A stretch of DNA of 7,465 nt from Methylocystaceae bacterium (GTDB taxonomy: Bacteria > Pseudomonadota > Alphaproteobacteria > Rhizobiales > Beijerinckiaceae): the NCBI GenBank assembly GCA_003152255.1, contig PLZT01000318.1, positions 1 to 7,465 on the forward strand, written 5' to 3'. Shown here one piece after another: positions 1 to 5,442 of the stretch; the stretch's first letter is position 1, and the number at the start of each line of letters is the position of its first letter. The notes below the pieces were generated by a model. It was not told the DNA's origin and ran no database searches. It worked only from the letters and a program-made list of their open reading frames with translations. Position numbers and translations under genes: made by a program.

Positions 1-829
1 TCGCGCCGAATTTCGTCTCGGCCTTGCGCAACAGCTTGTCGCTGACGTCGCCGAGCTTGACGCGCAATTCGCGCGTCGTCCGGGCTTCCTCCTCGGCGGC
101 GATGCGCGACAGAATGATTCGCGCGGCCTCGCGCGCCGCCTCGCTCCATGGCGCCGTGAGCGACGCCACGAGATTGGCCTGCGAGCGCAGGATCACGCCG
201 TCGTCGAGGGTTTTCAGCGCATTGGCCTTCAGCGTCGCGCCGGTCGTGGTGATGTCGACGATGAGATCGGCCGAGCCCGCCGCCGGCGCGCCCTCGGTGG
301 CGCCGGAGCTTTCCACGATGCGATAATCGGCGATTCCGTGCTCTTTAAAATAGCGACGCGTGGTGTTGACATACTTCGTCGCGACGCGCATTCCCCGCCC
401 GTGCCGCGCGCGAAAACCGCCGCAGACATCGGCGAGATCGGCCATGCAACGCACGTCGATCCAGGCCGCCGGAACCGCGACGACGACATTGGCGGCGCCA
501 AAGCCGAGCGGCGCCAGCAGCTCCACACGCCGCTCCGGGTCGGCGATCTCCTCGCGCACCAAATCCTCGCCGGTGACGCCGAAATGCGCCTCGCCACGCG
601 CCAGCCGCGCGGTGATTTCCGACGCCGACAGAAACGCCGCCTCGACATGATCGAGCCCGCTGATCGTGCCGCGATAGTCGCGCGCGCCGCGCCCCTGCTG
701 CAATTCGAGTCCGGCCCGCGCGAAAAAGGCGAAGGCGTTCTCCTGCAGGCGGCCCTTGGAGGGCACGGCGACGATCAGCCGGTCGGCGCTCTCCGCCCTG
801 CGCGGGCGCAATGTCTCGACATCGCTCAT
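1..829 (-). CDS. hisG: ATP phosphoribosyltransferase catalytic subunit HisG (3' end beyond the window)
   Basis: HisG condenses ATP with PRPP to phosphoribosyl-ATP, the first and feedback-controlled step of cytosolic histidine synthesis. The minus-strand frame is open from an ATG at 829-827 to the left edge, giving 276 residues without a stop. The N-terminal motif [13 protein letters not shown] lies at about residues 18-30, and the PRPP-binding stretch [16 protein letters not shown] begins at residue 188. The start overlaps the hisZ stop as ATGA, so the two genes are probably translationally coupled and cotranscribed. The visible part is already longer than the roughly 200-230 residues usual for short, HisZ-dependent HisG proteins. 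It continues into a charged alpha-helical tail (about 235-276), which resembles the longer HisG form of Bradyrhizobium-like Rhizobiales. The C-terminus is outside the window, so the full length and any regulatory domain cannot be judged. Identification is secure. Confidence 0.95.
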   Translation of the reverse strand, partial: MSDVETLRPRRAESADRLIVAVPSKGRLQENAFAFFARAGLELQQGRGARDYRGTISGLDHVEAAFLSASEITARLARGEAHFGVTGEDLVREEIADPERRVELLAPLGFGAANVVVAVPAAWIDVRCMADLADVCGGFRARHGRGMRVATKYVNTTRRYFKEHGIADYRIVESSGATEGAPAAGSADLIVDITTTGATLKANALKTLDDGVILRSQANLVASLTAPWSEAAREAARIILSRIAAEEEARTTRELRVKLGDVSDKLLRKAETKFGA

Positions 830-1944
830 GCGGCCTCTCCCGTAAGGCGGTCGATCGAAATGGCGGCGCCGACGGCGGGAATATCCGCCGACGCGCCCAG
901 CGTTTTCAGCAGCCTGTCGTAGCGCCCGCCGCCGATCGCCGGGGCTTTGTCCGGCGCGCCGGCGACGCGCGCCTCGAACATGAAGCCGGAGTAATAGTCG
1001 ATGGAATGCGGAAAGCGCGTCGAAAACACCATGTCCTCGAGGTTGAGGCCGCGCGCGGCGATGAAGCTCGACCGCGTGTCGAACGAATCGAGCGCGAAGG
1101 CGAGGTCCGCGCCAGCGTATTTCGCGAGCTTGCGCAGCGCGGCGGAGGCGGCGTCGGGCGCGGCCTCTATGTCGAAGAACGCCTCGATCAACGCGCGCTT
1201 CTCCAAGCCGACGCCGGCGCCGTCGGCGAGCGAGGCCTGCTCCAGAAAGCGCTCGGCGATCTCGCCGGCGCTGCGGCCGCCGACCGTCGAAATTCCGGCG
1301 ATGGACAGCATGTCCTCGACCAGTTTCTTCGCGCCGGCGGCGTCGACATTGGAAAGCGCCGCCAGCATGCCGGCGCCCGTCTCGCCGTTCCCCCGCGGGC
1401 GCGATGCGAAGATTTTGGGCAGCGGCGTCCCCCGCGCGAATCCGATTTCGAATCGCCGGCGCCAGGCCGGCGGCAGGCCGAGACGCTCGAGAAAGGTCTT
1501 CACCAGCCCGGCGTCTCCCAGCCGCACTTTTAGCCGCGCGGCGCCGGCGGCCTTGGCGGCTTCGAGCGCGACGCCCAGAATTTCCGCGTCGGCGGCCTCG
1601 CGGTCCTCGCGGCCGAAGCTCTCGAGCCCCGCCTGCGCGAGCTGACCATCGCCGACGCGAAAAATCGCGCCGCCATAGGCCAGCGCGGCGGGTTTCCCGG
1701 CCTCGGGCGACGCCAGATAATCGAGCGAGACGGGAATGGTGTATTCGGGCCGCAGGCAAAGCTCCGCGTCGCCGCCGTCGTTGACGAGATAAAGCCGCCC
1801 GCGAAAATCCTCGCCGAGCCGGTCGAGAAACACCCCCGCCGGCTGCAACAGCGCGGGCTCGAGCCGGGCGAACCCCGCGTCGACGAAATGCGCCAGCACC
1901 GTCTCGAGCCGTTCTTGTTCTGTTGGGCGGTCCGTCCGCGTCAC
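826..1944 (-). CDS. hisZ: ATP phosphoribosyltransferase regulatory subunit HisZ
   Basis: HisZ is a catalytically inactive relative of histidyl-tRNA synthetase. It binds HisG to form the active, histidine-sensitive ATP phosphoribosyltransferase. The protein is 372 residues from a GTG at 1944-1942, close to the usual HisZ length. Class II synthetase-like landmarks are visible: LRPEYTIPV (motif 2-like, about 64-72), QAGLESFGR (about 104-112), [12 protein letters not shown] (about 314-325) and [14 protein letters not shown] (motif 3-like, about 337-350). The GTG is chosen because AAGGGG stands six bases ahead of it and family homology begins there. The frame stays open upstream to 2148, but that part is arginine-rich, unlike HisZ, and runs into the hairpin repeat. 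The stop overlaps the hisG ATG by four bases. HisZ with HisG, and no separate histidyl-tRNA synthetase-type reading, fits the alphaproteobacterial arrangement. Confidence 0.94.
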   Translation of the reverse strand: MTRTDRPTEQERLETVLAHFVDAGFARLEPALLQPAGVFLDRLGEDFRGRLYLVNDGGDAELCLRPEYTIPVSLDYLASPEAGKPAALAYGGAIFRVGDGQLAQAGLESFGREDREAADAEILGVALEAAKAAGAARLKVRLGDAGLVKTFLERLGLPPAWRRRFEIGFARGTPLPKIFASRPRGNGETGAGMLAALSNVDAAGAKKLVEDMLSIAGISTVGGRSAGEIAERFLEQASLADGAGVGLEKRALIEAFFDIEAAPDAASAALRKLAKYAGADLAFALDSFDTRSSFIAARGLNLEDMVFSTRFPHSIDYYSGFMFEARVAGAPDKAPAIGGGRYDRLLKTLGASADIPAVGAAISIDRLTGEAA

Positions 1945-2068
1945 GAGAATCCCCTTGCGTTTGCGCGTTCTCTTTAGCAACCGCGAACCCATCGCGCACC
2001 CGCTTTCGGTGGAAAGGGTGAATGGGAGGAGGGTTTTTTCGCGAAGCCAGGTCGGATGGGCGCGCCTC

Positions 2069-2206
2069 CCTTCTCCCGTGGAACGGGAGAAGGTGTCATG
2101 CGGAGCATGACGGATGAGGGTCCGCGGGAAGTTCCGACCCAGTCGCAACGCCCCTCATCCGACCCTTGCTGCGCAAGGGCCACCTTCTCCCACAAATGGG
2201 AGAAGG
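2069..2206. repeat. composite inverted repeat of two hairpin units (REP-like)
   Basis: Two units of the same design face each other. The left unit has a 10-bp stem, CCTTCTCCCG/CGGGAGAAGG (2069-2078 with 2084-2093). A 7-bp stem follows, GTCATGC/GCATGAC (2095-2101 with 2105-2111), then GGATGAGGG (2112-2120). The right unit mirrors this with CCCTCATCC (2152-2160), CCCTTGC/GCAAGGG (2163-2169 with 2173-2179) and CCTTCTCCC/GGGAGAAGG (2183-2191 with 2198-2206). The small internal stems differ in sequence but keep size and three-base loop, which points to selection on structure. Such CTTCTCCC...GGATGAGGG elements are common dispersed intergenic repeats in Rhizobiales. A partial GTCGGATGGG copy at 2051-2060 may be a third, eroded half. 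The element lies upstream of hisZ and directly after the remnant gene at 2220-2429. It could act as a bidirectional transcription barrier. Confidence 0.85.
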
Positions 2207-2219
2207 AAACGCGCGCCCC

Positions 2220-2429
2220 TCAAAGCCCAAACTTCGCCCGCAAGGCCGCGGCTTCCTCGCCCCGGCCCAGCGCGTCCAGCGCATCCGCCGTCACGCGGGC
2301 GGAGTTTTTGGTCCATGGGTGGTCGGGGCCAAGAATTTTCTCGTCGCCGGCGAGCGCGGCCTTGCCGAGCGAGAGCGCGCCGCTCGCGCCGCGATCCGAC
2401 GAGGTGTAACTAACGAAAATATCGGCCAC
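2220..2429 (-). pseudogene. internal-deletion remnant of a TIR-domain/TPR protein gene
   Basis: The 69-codon frame starts at GTG 2429-2427, with a weak AGGG seven bases upstream. Its first 13 residues, VADIFVSYTSSDR, match the opening beta strand and box 1 of a TIR domain. From about residue 19 the protein reads as the last kinesin-light-chain-like tetratricopeptide repeat of a much longer protein, including EKILGPDHPWTKNSAR, and ends with a helix up to AALRAKFGL and TGA. Full-length relatives known from memory put a TIR domain, often an NTPase module, and many TPR units between these two ends. Here nearly the whole middle is missing, but the frame is kept. The simplest reading is a large in-frame deletion that left a non-functional stub of a TIR-STAND-like, possibly defensive, gene. 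A short expressed peptide cannot be excluded. Confidence 0.7.
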
Positions 2430-2459
2430 GCCAAAACCCTCGCGCCAAAACTCCGCTTG

Positions 2460-2517
2460 ATGCGCCGACATGCGCGTCCATGCGCGCGGAACGCACATTC
2501 ATGCGCGAAAATGCGCG
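2460..2517. repeat. ATGCGC(G) motif repeated with 10-bp phasing
   Basis: ATGCGCC occurs at 2460 and ATGCGCG at 2470, 2480, 2501 and 2511. A degenerate AACGCAC at 2490 fills the gap. Start-to-start spacings are 10, 10, 10 (degenerate), 11 and 10 bp, about one helical turn each, so all copies would face the same side of the DNA. The array occupies most of the 94-bp gap between the TIR-TPR remnant and the sugar-transferase remnant. No reading frame with recognisable protein similarity crosses it. It may be a multi-site protein-binding array or a slippage-born tandem repeat. Confidence 0.55.
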
Positions 2518-2523
2518 CGGCTT

Positions 2524-2892
2524 TTAGTAGGCGTTTTTGGTGGTGAGCAGCGACAGCGGGGTCAGCGCGAGAATGCGCGAATTGAACATCATCGACCAGT
2601 TTTCAATGTGAAACAAGTCATGCGCGACGCGCTGCTCGATTTTTTCCGCCGTGTCGGTTTCGCCGCGCCAGCCGTTGATTTGCGTCCAACCGGTGATGCC
2701 CGATTTTACTTTGTGGCGCGCGAAATAACCGTCGACCACCTCGTTGTAAAGGCGATCCTCGACGCGGGCCTGCATCGCATGCGGGCGCGGCCCGACCGCC
2801 GCCAAATTGCCTTTGAAAGCAACGTTGAAGAGCTGCGGCAATTCGTCGAGCGAGGTCTTGCGGATGAAGCGCCCTGACGTCGTGGGGACGCG
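2524..2892 (-). pseudogene. 3' fragment of an undecaprenyl-phosphate sugar phosphotransferase (WcaJ/ExoY-type)
   Basis: On the minus strand, from about 2892 to a TAA at 2526-2524, the frame reads as the C-terminal catalytic part of a bacterial sugar transferase. Enzymes of this family start exopolysaccharide synthesis by moving a sugar phosphate onto undecaprenyl phosphate at the inner membrane. Visible landmarks are GRFIRKTSLDELPQLFNV, GPRPHAM, a segment with VVDGYFARHKVKSGITGW, INGWRGETDT and the ending LLTTKNAY. The N-terminal membrane helices and the first half of the catalytic domain, some 350-400 residues in full-length members, are absent. Upstream in the same frame, stops occur at 2946-2944 and 2964-2962, and no ATG or GTG is available before the conserved block. 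A GDPASDRRFTPR stretch in another frame just upstream hints at an additional frameshift near 2885-2910. The piece abuts the regulator gene at 3013. It is a decayed fragment, not a functional gene. Confidence 0.8.
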
Positions 2893-3012
2893 GTGTGAAA
2901 CGCCGGTCCGACGCAGGATCGCCGATGTTTGTAAAGAAAGTTCTTATGGGAGCCCGTCGTCTTACGGTCGCCGCGCGATCGGTTCGCATGGCCGAATCGA
3001 AAGATCGCGCCC

Positions 3013-3993
3013 TCAAACGTCCGGGGAGTTCGCGCGGGCGCGAAAGGCGCCGGGCGTTACGCCCGCGCGGCGAAGAAAAGCGCGGCGAAAACTCGCTTCA
3101 TCGGCATATCCGGCGCGCGCGGCCAATTGCTTGACGGGATAGGTGCCGGTCGCCAGCAACGCCTTGGTCGCCTCGAAGCGAATCCGATCGATGAAATCGC
3201 GCGGCGACTCGCCGGTCGCCGCCTTCAGCCGCCGGTGCAGCGTGCGCGGCGAGATCATCAAGGCGCGCGCGAGGTCGTGCGCGGTGAGACGTTCGTCTCC
3301 GAGACCTTTGATGATTTGTTCGGCGTCGCTCAAAAGCGCTTTCGCCGCGATCAGCAGGTTAGACGGACTATCGCCCGCATCGTGGGCGGACAAGGAATCC
3401 AACGCGACGGACTCCGTCGAACGGTCCGCCGCCTCTCGCCCGGTCAACGCCCGTATCGCATAAAGCGTGAGATCGACCCAAGACAACCAGCCGCTCGCGG
3501 CGATCACCCCATTCTCCTCGATCAACGCGGTCGTCATCGCGGCGTCGACCGAGGAGGAGCACCGCTCCTCGGCGTCTTGCAGCGCGCATGATTCAGTTTC
3601 GCAGCGACGGCCCAGCGTTCCCGCGGCTTCCAGCATGAACACGCCGTTGCAAGATGCGCCGATCAAGCTTCCCTGTTCGTGGCGCTGGCGAATCCAGGAC
3701 GCCAGACCGGCCGCCCGCTCCGCGTCCATCGGCTCGCCGCGTCGATGGAATGCAAAACCGGGCAACAGAACCGCGTCGCAACTCGAAATCGAGGAAATAT
3801 CCGCATCCACGGCGAAAAAACGCCCGTCGTCGTCCACGAACGGCTTTCCGTCCAAGCTCGCCGTCAAGACCTCGAAACATGCCGGGGCGCCGGTGTCCTT
3901 TGTAATCACACGCGACGACGCCAACAGCATTTGTGTCATTCCGATGAAATGACGAGCGATACATCCGTCTAGTCCGAGGATTACAACTTTCAT
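3013..3993 (-). CDS. GlxA-type transcriptional regulator (DJ-1/PfpI domain plus AraC DNA-binding domain)
   Basis: The 326-residue protein has the GlxA/FtrA layout: an N-terminal DJ-1/PfpI (type 1 glutamine amidotransferase-like) ligand-sensing domain at about residues 1-190 and a C-terminal AraC/XylS double helix-turn-helix at about 228-320. The nucleophile-elbow region reads IGASCNGVFMLEAAG, with Cys115. The AraC part shows LARALMISPRTLHRRLKAATG and, later, QLAARAGYADEASFRRAFLRRAGVTP. The usual ATTHW segment after the elbow is replaced by unrelated sequence (about 130-150), so the effector may differ from those of known members. The ATG at 3993-3991 fits the usual start of the fold, although no strong ribosome binding site is seen. 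The gene is transcribed divergently from pmoC across 277 bp that contain repeated candidate binding sites. Control of pmoC and of itself is plausible but inferred. Confidence 0.9.
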   Translation of the reverse strand: MKVVILGLDGCIARHFIGMTQMLLASSRVITKDTGAPACFEVLTASLDGKPFVDDDGRFFAVDADISSISSCDAVLLPGFAFHRRGEPMDAERAAGLASWIRQRHEQGSLIGASCNGVFMLEAAGTLGRRCETESCALQDAEERCSSSVDAAMTTALIEENGVIAASGWLSWVDLTLYAIRALTGREAADRSTESVALDSLSAHDAGDSPSNLLIAAKALLSDAEQIIKGLGDERLTAHDLARALMISPRTLHRRLKAATGESPRDFIDRIRFEATKALLATGTYPVKQLAARAGYADEASFRRAFLRRAGVTPGAFRARANSPDV

Positions 3994-4270
3994 TTTACAA
4001 TTCTAATCCGCACAAACAACCTCGTCCATAAATCCATGAATTGCAACGCTGCGTCAAAATGCCACGCCTCGCGTAAATAATGTGGATGATCCCTTGGTTC
4101 CTTTTCCACCGAACGTTGCAAATATTTAATGTCCATTCTGCACTGAAATAAAGCATTGGCCCGGATTGCAACAGAATGGCCAACTTTCCATCCTATACAT
4201 TCGATTTACGGTGGCCACATTTGAAGCGCCGGGCGGACTAAACGCCTTCGGCTGAGGTGGAGGAAACCTT
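3994..4270. promoter_or_regulatory. divergent regulatory region between the GlxA-type regulator gene and pmoC
   Basis: This region is visibly AT-richer than its surroundings and contains no gene. TTGCAAC occurs three times: 4041-4047 and 4166-4172 on the plus strand (both as ATTGCAAC with the base before) and 4115-4121 on the minus strand (GTTGCAA). CCATTCTG (4133-4140) and CAGAATGG (4172-4179) form a separate inverted repeat. TGGCCA begins near-identical 11-mers at 4177-4187 and 4212-4222 (9 of 11 bases equal), the second inside the palindrome GTGGCCAC (4211-4218). For pmoC, TATACA at 4194-4199 is the best -10-like hexamer, but no good -35 stands 16-18 bp upstream, which would suit an activator-dependent promoter. 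For the regulator gene, TTGACG (minus strand, 4057-4052) is a possible -35 with only a poor -10. Binding by the neighbouring regulator is inference. Confidence 0.5.
4228..4263 (+). promoter_or_regulatory. pmoC leader hairpin and Shine-Dalgarno site
   Basis: GCCG-GGCG (4228-4235) pairs with CGCC-tt-CGGC (4243-4252), giving an eight-pair, all-GC stem with a two-base bulge and the loop GACTAAA. Six bases later comes GGAGG (4259-4263), a strong ribosome binding site seven bases before the pmoC ATG at 4271. The stem leaves the site exposed. It may protect the transcript's 5' end or affect ribosome access. It is seen in sequence only. Confidence 0.5.
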
Positions 4271-5038
4271 ATGACTTCAACGACGACGACGGCAGTACGC
4301 GTTAAAGACGACGCCGACGCCATCATCAATCTGAAGCCGATGTGGATCGGTCTTGGCGTTATGACCGTCTTTTATCTGATCGTGCGCGTCTATGAGCAGA
4401 TCTTCGGCTGGCGCGCGGGTCTCGACTCGTTCGCGCCGGAATTTCAGACTTACTGGCTGAGCGTTTTGTGGACGGAGATTCCGTTGGAGCTGGTCGCCGG
4501 CATCGGCCTCGCCGGCTATCTATGGAAGACCCGCACCCGCGACATGGCGAGCGTGACGCCCCGCCAGGAAATGAAAGCCATTATCGTCAATATTCAGTGG
4601 CTGGTCGTTTTCGCGATGGCGATCTATTGGGGCGCGAGCTTCTTTACGGAGCAGGACGCGACCTGGCACATGACGGTCATTCGCGACACCGACTTCACGC
4701 CGAGCCATATCCTTGAATTCTATCTCAGCTATCCGATCTACTCGATCGTCGCGGTCGGCGCCTTCTTCCACGCCAAGACACGGATTCCCTTCTTCTCCAA
4801 GGGCTATTCGCTCGCCTATCTGATCGTCTCGATCGGCCCGTTCATGATCATCCCGAATGTTGGCCTGAACGAGTGGGGCCACACCTTCTGGTTCATGGAA
4901 GAACTGTTCGTGGCGCCTCTGCATTGGGGCTTCGTGTTCTTCGGCTGGATGGCGCTCGCGGTGTTCGGCGTGACGCTTCAGCTCTTGGCGCGCGTGCGCG
5001 CGTTGATCGGCGCCGAAGGCGTCGCCCTTCTGACCTGA
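4271..5038 (+). CDS. pmoC: particulate methane monooxygenase subunit C (orphan copy)
   Basis: PmoC is an integral-membrane subunit of copper-dependent particulate methane monooxygenase, which oxidises methane to methanol in the (intracytoplasmic) membrane. The 255-residue protein has the normal type II methanotroph length and several hydrophobic helices, roughly 25-45, 65-85, 105-125, 148-168, 180-196 and 215-242. Ligands of the CuC site in the Methylococcus capsulatus Bath enzyme (Asp156, His160, His173) correspond to Asp129, His133 and His146. CuD ligands (Asn227, His231, His245) correspond to Asn200, His204 and His218. All six are kept at constant offset, so the copy looks functional. GGAGG precedes the ATG by seven bases. 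No pmoA or pmoB follows; a terminator stands about 100 bp downstream and the flanking genes are unrelated. Singleton pmoC copies beside complete pmoCAB operons are known in methanotrophs, so the other subunits are probably encoded elsewhere. AmoC is unlikely given the methanotroph-like sequence. Confidence 0.97.
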   Translation: MTSTTTTAVRVKDDADAIINLKPMWIGLGVMTVFYLIVRVYEQIFGWRAGLDSFAPEFQTYWLSVLWTEIPLELVAGIGLAGYLWKTRTRDMASVTPRQEMKAIIVNIQWLVVFAMAIYWGASFFTEQDATWHMTVIRDTDFTPSHILEFYLSYPIYSIVAVGAFFHAKTRIPFFSKGYSLAYLIVSIGPFMIIPNVGLNEWGHTFWFMEELFVAPLHWGFVFFGWMALAVFGVTLQLLARVRALIGAEGVALLT

Positions 5039-5072
5039 CGCGCAATACCGGGAGATGCGAGATAGCGCCCGC

Positions 5073-5102
5073 TTGACGCATCCTTCGGTCGAACGTTCTA
5101 AA
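5073..5102 (+). promoter_or_regulatory. sigma-70-like promoter candidate downstream of pmoC
   Basis: TTGACG (5073-5078, five of six matches to TTGACA) and TCTAAA (5097-5102, four of six to TATAAT) are separated by 18 bp. A transcript would start near 5109 and meet the terminator at 5142-5186 within about 80 nt, so a protein-coding role is unlikely. It is a consensus match only and could be chance. Confidence 0.35.
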
Positions 5103-5108
5103 CTTAGT

Positions 5109-5186
5109 TCTCCCAGCGACCGACTGCCCTCCCATGGGCGTCCCGCTCCCGCTCCCTTAAACAGGAACGGGAGCGGGCTTTTTTTT
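5109..5186 (+). ncRNA. candidate small RNA (or processed pmoC 3' UTR)
   Basis: Between the promoter candidate and the strong terminator lies about 78 nt with no reading frame of note. The RNA would be rich in C and U, with CUCCC/CCUCCC motifs at about 5110-5114, 5128-5133, 5146-5150 and 5152-5156. Such motifs are complementary to Shine-Dalgarno sequences and recall the CUCCC-bearing regulatory RNAs of Alphaproteobacteria. GCCC (5126-5129) can pair with GGGC (5136-5139) as a small stem before the terminator hairpin. The start is estimated from the promoter. The alternative is that it is only the end of the pmoC mRNA. Confidence 0.3.
5142..5186 (+). terminator. rho-independent terminator of pmoC
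   Basis: CCCGCTCCC (5148-5156) pairs perfectly with GGGAGCGGG (5169-5177) around a 12-nt loop, followed by C and eight T residues (5179-5186). A repeated CCCGCTCCCG at 5142-5151 offers a second register that pairs ten bases with CGGGAGCGGG (5168-5177). The terminator separates pmoC from the genes to its right. Confidence 0.93.
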
Positions 5187-5361
5187 GCGATTTCGGCATC
5201 CGCGTGTCGCCGGTTCGAGACAAAACGGCGTCCACCCCTCCCCCCGGCGCTTTCCCTTCCCGGCGAGGATCCGCTAATATCGAGACAGCGGCGCCTCGCG
5301 CGCGGCGGCGAAGCCCAAACCGCCCGTCATTCGGACGACGCGAAAATCGCGGCAAGGGTCA

Positions 5362-5418
5362 AATCCAAGCCTTCACTTAAAATCCAAGCCTTCACTTAAG
5401 ATCGACGCCTTCACTCAA
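5362..5418 (+). repeat. three tandem 19-bp repeats upstream of the exported-protein gene
   Basis: The unit AATCCAAGCCTTCACTTAA occurs at 5362-5380 and again, identical, at 5381-5399. A third copy at 5400-5418 matches 15 of 19 positions, and the first bases of a fourth (AATC) follow. The array ends 24 bp before the next ATG, so it would lie in the leader or over the promoter. The rest of 5187-5442 holds no gene. TAATAT at 5275-5280 is the only -10-like hexamer noted, without a convincing -35. Confidence 0.85.
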
Positions 5419-5442
5419 AATCAAAAACGACAAGGAAACGAC

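Noticed and set aside
338..922. Plus-strand 194-codon frame opposite hisG
   Set aside because: The minus strand here is clearly HisG with intact motifs, and the plus-strand translation is low-complexity and arginine-rich.
811..1784. Several long plus-strand frames opposite hisZ
   Set aside because: They are shadows of the high-GC hisZ gene, with arginine-, alanine- and glycine-rich translations and no recognisable domain.
1945..2148. Upstream extension of the hisZ frame giving a 440-residue protein
   Set aside because: The added residues are arginine-rich, do not resemble HisZ and run into the hairpin repeat. The GTG at 1944 has a well-placed AAGGGG.
2618..3016. 132-codon minus-strand frame beside the sugar-transferase fragment
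   Set aside because: Over most of its length it is the wrong frame of the transferase remnant. Only a short GDPASDRRF stretch may be relic coding sequence, and this is mentioned under the pseudogene.
4211..4227. Sigma-54-like site TGGCCAC...GC before pmoC
   Set aside because: The distance between GG and GC is 11 bases rather than the strict 10, and TTGC is not matched.
5362..5418. Possible CRISPR array
   Set aside because: The 19-bp units are directly adjacent with no spacers, there are only three, and no cas genes are nearby.
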